In this document: positions 5,684 to 6,459 of the stretch, piece after piece
Numbering within the stretch: position 1 is the stretch's first letter
Layout: every line of letters starts with the position of its first letter
From: an uncultured Streptococcus sp.
GTDB taxonomy: Bacteria > Bacillota > Bacilli > Lactobacillales > Streptococcaceae
NCBI GenBank assembly: GCA_916048145.1
Contig: CAJZGT010000076.1
Span: 1 to 6,459, forward strand
Reading direction: 5' to 3'
Length of the DNA stretch: 6,459 nucleotides
Notes under the pieces: generated by a model
Seen by the model: only the letters and a program-made list of their open reading frames with translations
Told to the model about the DNA's origin: nothing
Database searches by the model: none
Translations under genes and position numbers: made by a program

Positions 5684-6459
5684 GCGGTGGCGCTATTATC
5701 TGCGCCGCTTTGCTCATCAGATAAAAATTTTACGTGTCTTACAAAGCATCTCTCGTGAAAAATATGATGAGAAGATTTCGGCTTCTCTGGTCTATGGTTT
5801 TTTATCAGCAGTAGCGGTCAATTTCTTTTTCCAACCAGGGCATGTGTATTCGAGTGGTGCGACAGGTCTGGCACAGATTATCTCTGCCTTGAGTAATCAC
5901 TGGTTTGGTTTTCATATTCCGATTTCACTAACCTTTTACGCCATTAATTTTCCTTTGATGGTCTTGGCTTGGTATCAGATTGGCCATAAGTTCACCGTCT
6001 TTACCTTTATAACGGTATCCATGAGTTCCTTCTTTATCCAGTTTGTGCCTGTGGCGACCTTGACGGAGGATCCCATTATCAATGCCCTTTTTGGGGGTGT
6101 TGTCATGGGCTTGGGGATTGGTTTTGCTCTTCGCAACAATATCTCCAGTGGTGGGACGGATATCGTCAGCCTAACCATTCGCAAGAAAACGGGTAAGAAC
6201 GTCGGTAGTATTTCTTTCTTGGTAAATGGGACTATCATGCTGATAGCTGGTTTGACCTTTGGTTGGAAATACGCTCTCTACTCTATGATTACCATCTTTG
6301 TCTCTAGCCGTGTGACAGACGCTGTCTTTACCAAGCAAAAACGGATGCAGGCCATGATTGTGACCAATCATCCAGACAAGGTAATTGAAAAAATCCATAA
6401 AAAGTTGCACCGCGGAGCAACCATGATCCACGATGCAGAAGGAACCTATAATCACGAAA
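5661..6459 (+). CDS. YitT-family membrane protein (DUF161 + DUF2179), 3' end outside window
   Basis: An open frame of 266 residues from the ATG at 5661 to the window edge, with no stop reached. It begins with a very basic region of about 35 residues ([15 protein letters not shown]), then membrane helices at about 41-57, 88-106, 111-130, 140-157, 185-200 and 203-217. The family-typical GATGL (66-70) and SSGGTDIV (162-169) are present. A cytoplasmic DUF2179 domain starts at about 224, and its [13 protein letters not shown] segment fits the family's conserved glycine/aromatic motif. YitT proteins are common in Firmicutes; their biochemical role is unsettled. The start overlaps the aspS end by 23 nt, and only a weak GAAGAAG precedes it, so translation probably depends on coupling to aspS. 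Perhaps 20-30 residues are missing. No better internal start is seen. Confidence 0.9.
   Translation, partial: MKQAKRIKRWRYYLRRFAHQIKILRVLQSISREKYDEKISASLVYGFLSAVAVNFFFQPGHVYSSGATGLAQIISALSNHWFGFHIPISLTFYAINFPLMVLAWYQIGHKFTVFTFITVSMSSFFIQFVPVATLTEDPIINALFGGVVMGLGIGFALRNNISSGGTDIVSLTIRKKTGKNVGSISFLVNGTIMLIAGLTFGWKYALYSMITIFVSSRVTDAVFTKQKRMQAMIVTNHPDKVIEKIHKKLHRGATMIHDAEGTYNHE
5682..5710 (+). other. GC-rich hairpin at the aspS stop codon
   Basis: AAGC (5682-5685) and GGCGC (5689-5693) can pair with GCGCC (5702-5706) and GCTT (5707-5710) around an 8-nt loop, leaving a 3-nt bulge (5686-5688). Nine base pairs, mostly G-C, start within the aspS stop codon and lie inside the early yitT-family coding region. 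Only a short T run (5709-5711) follows, so it is at best a weak terminator or attenuator. It may simply reflect Arg codons. Confidence 0.4.

Noticed and set aside
5975..6455. Two minus-strand open frames antisense to the YitT-family gene
   Set aside because: The + strand frame carries clear YitT motifs ([16 protein letters not shown]2179). The minus-strand frames show no recognisable domain and no convincing ribosome binding site.
1..6459. Insertion sequences, CRISPR arrays, BOX or RUP elements, tRNA or rRNA genes
   Set aside because: Reading through the window showed no terminal inverted repeats, transposase frames, regularly spaced repeats or RNA-gene signatures; almost all of it is accounted for by coding sequence.

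Overview
The window comes from a low-GC Gram-positive bacterium, most likely a Streptococcus of the mitis/pneumoniae group. Supporting signs are the strong AGGAG-type ribosome binding sites, the TATGGTAAAAT extended -10 upstream of aspS, and a full-length bacterial AspRS followed by a YitT-family membrane protein. The genus is an inference from gene content and style. No rRNA or database match is available to prove it. Every gene found is on the + strand.

Positions 1-3765 hold a tightly packed run of nine genes that looks like one operon. In order they are: the last residues of a small XRE/Cro-type regulator (tail only); a 65-residue two-helix membrane protein; a PspC-domain membrane protein; a six-helix DUF3169-type membrane protein; an ABC ATPase; its ABC-2-type permease; a CPBP (CAAX/bacteriocin-processing) intramembrane protease; and a 76-residue small membrane protein. 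Stops and starts overlap or lie within about 18 nt, so translation is probably coupled. Apart from the regulator and the ATPase, all the encoded proteins are membrane proteins. The regulator/PspC/exporter/CPBP combination suggests an envelope-stress or antimicrobial-peptide export/immunity module, but its substrate cannot be read from the sequence. The run ends at a rho-independent terminator at 3771-3794.

Positions 3766-3919 are a 154-nt intergenic region with that terminator, a weak inverted repeat and an extended -10 promoter. There is no room or signal for a T-box leader. aspS (3920-5683) encodes a complete aspartyl-tRNA synthetase.

Positions 5661-6459 hold a YitT-family (DUF161 + DUF2179) membrane protein whose start overlaps the aspS end by 23 nt and whose 3' end lies outside the window. 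A GC-rich hairpin sits exactly at the aspS stop codon. I saw no mobile element, CRISPR array, tRNA, rRNA, or BOX/RUP-like repeat. The most unusual material is the upstream membrane-protein operon, which consists of recognisable families in a combination whose joint function is not obvious.
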